In this document: piece after piece, positions 61,036 through 64,000 of the stretch
Layout of the letters: every line of letters starts with the position of its first letter
How positions within the stretch are numbered: position 1 is the first letter of the stretch
Source: Pseudoips prasinana
Taxonomy: Eukaryota; Arthropoda; Insecta; Lepidoptera; Nolidae
Assembly: GCA_951640165.1 (NCBI GenBank)
Contig: OX621258.1
Coordinates: 9,261,501 to 9,325,500 of the forward strand
DNA length: 64,000 nt
Direction: 5' to 3'
Position numbers and translations under genes: made by a program
Notes under the pieces: generated by a model
The model's database searches: none
Told to the model about the DNA's origin: nothing
What the model saw: the letters and a program-made list of their open reading frames with translations, nothing else

Positions 61036-62400
61036 GTTAGATTAATTTAATGTTACGGCGTATCGTTTATTCGAGCACTTGCCAGACACGGCTGATACGA
61101 TGACAATTCTATAACACTCCTATATTTTTTATGGCACTATGACAGTTATATAATCGAGAACAACAAATATGTATAACCAATCGACACTTAATTTTTACAT
61201 AACCAAATTGTCGCGTGTTATTTACTTAAATTTAATATTTAACATAGTAATGATTTATCATAGAAATATATTTTTTTGTCATCGGATCTCAGATTATAAT
61301 ATTAGGCCACTAAAAATAACTTTAAATTTTTCCGACAATCATTTGAAATTTCCACCTTCACGCTGAACAGTTTGGCGAACGTTAATAATATTGATTTAAT
61401 CGGAAAACGAGCGGTTTTTGGACTAGCTATTAATATCAAGCTTCTATTTTTATAATAGGTTAGTTATAATTTAAGCATGTAATAGAGGAGATTAAGATAC
61501 GGTAATTATGGAAATAAGATCTTAAGATTTAAGCGAATTGAAGTCCTAATATAAAGAAGATTTTACTTATTTGATAACAGGGATTATATTTGGTTTTCTT
61601 TGAATTGTTCGATGTTTATAAATTAAACAAAAAAGTGCCGTTAAAAATCTTTGCCTTTTACGTGAAATCTTAATTAAATAGATTAATTTGTATATTAATT
61701 GTATCGAAGTATTTAAAAAAAATTACTTCATGATAGTGTATTGTTCGGCTTTCAAACCCCAGTACGTTATTTTGGTGACTTTTGTAACATATCGATAATA
61801 TTCTAGTTAATACTAGAACAAAAGAAAAAGGAAGCTGATGAAAGAGAAATACAAATATTAATACATAATAATTGACTTTAGATGGTTCTAGAATGAATAG
61901 AAAGAGATGATACGAATCTCTTGAACAAAATTGTCTTCAGCTACTTTGAGTAGGAGTAAAATCGGAAGCATTGTATGTGTGTATCAGTCGCTATCCGGAA
62001 ACCTGTAATTGGCTTTATGTTTCCTATTATAGCAGTTATATTTTTTATGTATAGCTGTTGGTTTTCTAAACAATAAAAAAATAAAAATATAAGGATAGCT
62101 GATGAAAACGACATGCTTAACAAAATGCTTAATGCAAAACTCTCAATTGTTTTTAGTATGAAAAGAAATAGATGGTGAGAATTTCCTAATAGAAAAGAAA
62201 GTGATAGGTTATTATTGGTGAAGGTTCTAGAAAGAAAGGGATGACTAAATTTAATTTTAAACCGAACTGCTTTCATATGCTTATATAACACTAAATTTAG
62301 AACAATTTAGGAGTATATCGAAACAGAAAGGTGAGTTTTAATGAAAATAAAATCGAATACAAATGAAGACAAAGAACTACAAGTAAAAAAGTGGAAATAT
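61036..62400. other. AT-rich, no gene seen
   Basis: Longest stretch without a recognised repeat near the right end. A reverse frame of 116 codons (62291-61941) is AT-biased (Phe/Ile/Leu/Ser-rich) and has no domain. Confidence 0.5.
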
Positions 62401-62904
62401 ACAGTCTAATTTACGATCAGATAGCTTTATGTTAGTTGTCCCAAGATATTTATCATTATTTATAATACAATTACTATATGCGCCCGTTTATTACCGAACT
62501 CTACTTAAACAACTAAACTGAGTTTAATAATAATATCTGGGGACAATAGTAATAATTTTTCGATGTTTAATGGTTTTCATATATAATTTAATGTGTTTCT
62601 TGGTGGTTTAAATTCACTATAGGATTTTTTTACTCTTTCAGACAAAAGACATTTTTCAAATATACATATAATCTAAAGGTATTTATTGTACACAGACCTT
62701 AACTCATTCTTCACATTTTGATTATTATTATTATAAAAACTCCGTACCCACGAACACAGATATTAAAGGTATGGTAGAAATTGTAAACAATGAAACAAAG
62801 TTCCGAAAAGCGTACAGTCAACGGCAAAAGTAGATGATCAAAAACAGACATTCAATACTAACATAAATGTAAATCGTAAACTGAGTCAAAATTGTTGTAA
62901 TATT
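62401..62904. other. AT-rich with SINE A scrap
   Basis: Near 62405-62455, TCTAATTTACGATCAGATAG and GTCCCAAGATATTTA resemble the SINE family A 3' end. Nothing else. Confidence 0.45.
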
Positions 62905-63142
62905 CATAATAATATTCAGAGACATTATTCACACACGTCCATCTGATTCCAAATTAAGCAGAGCGTGTGTTATGAAATCAGATAACCGATTTACTTAGTA
63001 CATGTACTTCATTACATACATACTTATATAGATAATTACACCCAGACACAGGATAAACAGACATGTTCATTTACACAAATATTTGTCCGGGGTGGAATCG
63101 AACACACGACCTGCGGCACCCACGAACCCACGAACTGGCCCG
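62905..63142 (-). mobile_element. SINE family A
   Basis: Reverse: ATTCAGAGACATTATTCACA, AATTAAGCAGAGCGTGTG, ATTACACCCAGACACAGG, TGGAATCGAACACACGACC, GAACTGGCCCGT. A short CCCACGAA duplication lies in the head. Confidence 0.82.
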
Positions 63143-63220
63143 TAAAATAGTAAAGCAGTGAAGTGTTTCTAAAATATGTAATTGGTAAGTGTGCCAAATA
63201 TTAGATCCAATTCTCATCGT

Positions 63221-63650
63221 CTATATAATGATAATGTCCTCCTAGCTGAATTTTGGTCACGGCGGCTAGTCTTATTGGAGATTAGCCATCTGCGAAAAAC
63301 ATATTATAGTGCAGAAGTGTGTGCGCAAAGACAGGGGCACTTTCTATTCCATCACTTTCATGATCCGATGGGAGGACTAGCGACACGACTGGAAAGAATT
63401 CAGGTACAGGACCAACGGCTTTACGTACTCTTCGAGAGAAAGAGGTGTAGCGTCTAGCAGTCTAGGAGTTGGTGGTATTGTACCACAATGGTACAATACC
63501 GCCAACTCCTACACTTCGGGCTGATTCTGAGATTTCTTTTACAGAATAATCCCAAATTCACTTTTTGCCCAACCCGGGATTTGAATCCAGGACTTCATTA
63601 TCTGCGGTTGAACACGCTACCGCTAGACCAATAATGCATTCATCTATTTC
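63221..63650 (-). mobile_element. SINE family B with internal palindrome
   Basis: Reverse: TGTCCTCCTAGCTGAATTTT, GGGGCACTTTCTATTCCATC, CCCGGGATTTGAATCCAGG, CTACCGCTAGACCAATAATG. At 63463-63511 a 22-bp palindrome (5-base loop ACAAT, one mismatch) interrupts the body. Confidence 0.87.
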
Positions 63651-64000
63651 GAAAGTACGTGATTGGAATGTATTCCAAGTACAAGATCCAATCCCGATCA
63701 TCTACATACGCCGTTGACTGTACAAGTGATGTAATGTGAGTAACCTTCTAAACTAAATTCTACTACTCTTTTATTCAAATGAACTCGTGTATCATCAAAT
63801 GGACTTTTAACAACTTCCGAATTTCCTACTAACGGTTCTCGTTAAATCGACTTAGAGAAAAAAAAATCCCAGTAAAGGTAAGTGTTCAACAATGGTAATT
63901 ACGACCCCGGGAATATCCGGAATTTGTCGGTTTAAGGCACTCATAGTTAGTTACTGTTATAGGTGCTTAAGATCCCCGAGGTACTGCACCCAGGAACGCG
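63651..64000. other. No gene seen
   Basis: No coding potential or recognised repeat to the window end. Confidence 0.4.

Noticed and set aside
61941..62291. 116-codon reverse frame
   Set aside because: AT-driven composition (Phe, Ile, Leu, Ser) and no domain; expected by chance in such AT-rich DNA.

Overview
The window reads as intergenic, repeat-saturated DNA from an insect, most likely a moth or butterfly (Lepidoptera). This rests on A+T-rich sequence packed with non-LTR retrotransposon remnants (Jockey-like, CR1-like, R1-like and RTE-like), tRNA-headed SINEs, short Helitrons ending in a GCGGG..CCGC hairpin plus CTAG, and foldback MITEs. The species assignment comes from remembered family resemblance, not a search. 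I recognise no host protein-coding exon, tRNA, rRNA or CRISPR array.

Layout. 1-3.9 kb: two different Jockey-type LINEs placed head to head. The left one runs off the window edge; the right one has a single in-frame stop and a long 3' UTR. 4-16.7 kb: Helitrons, SINEs and 3' LINE stubs, including one SINE (7.8-9.8 kb) split by both a Helitron and a LINE. 16.9-20.1 kb: tandem repeats (a 34-bp minisatellite, a degenerate 120-169 bp array and a 355-bp duplication) and a tandem Helitron. 20-32 kb: GC-rich foldback elements, an R1-like insertion with a 15-bp target-site duplication (TSD), a piggyBac-like mini-element and RTE pieces. 32-41 kb: a triple-nested SINE, a CpG-rich foldback element, RTE 3' fragments and a 253-bp tandem duplication. 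42-49 kb: a 165-bp satellite-like array, a long-TIR MITE, and SINEs with clear TSDs. 49-57 kb: an LINE 3' UTR carrying nested insertions, a Helitron with three successive snap-back hairpins, and a CR1-like 3' end. 57.35-60.53 kb: a full-length RTE-type LINE on the minus strand with an uninterrupted 1022-codon frame and an 8-bp TSD. 60.7-64 kb: a retroposed 320-bp unit, AT-rich DNA and two more SINEs.

How the parts relate. The full-length RTE shares its 5' roughly 190 bp and its 3' end with about ten short elements here, several with their own TSDs, so it is the likely autonomous partner of a short non-autonomous family. Its own reverse transcriptase appears inactivated: the first aspartate of motif A is asparagine (residue 670). 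The other striking signal is a set of short, near-perfect palindromes inside individual repeat copies whose sister copies in this same window lack them. This suggests local template switching or, alternatively, an assembly artefact.
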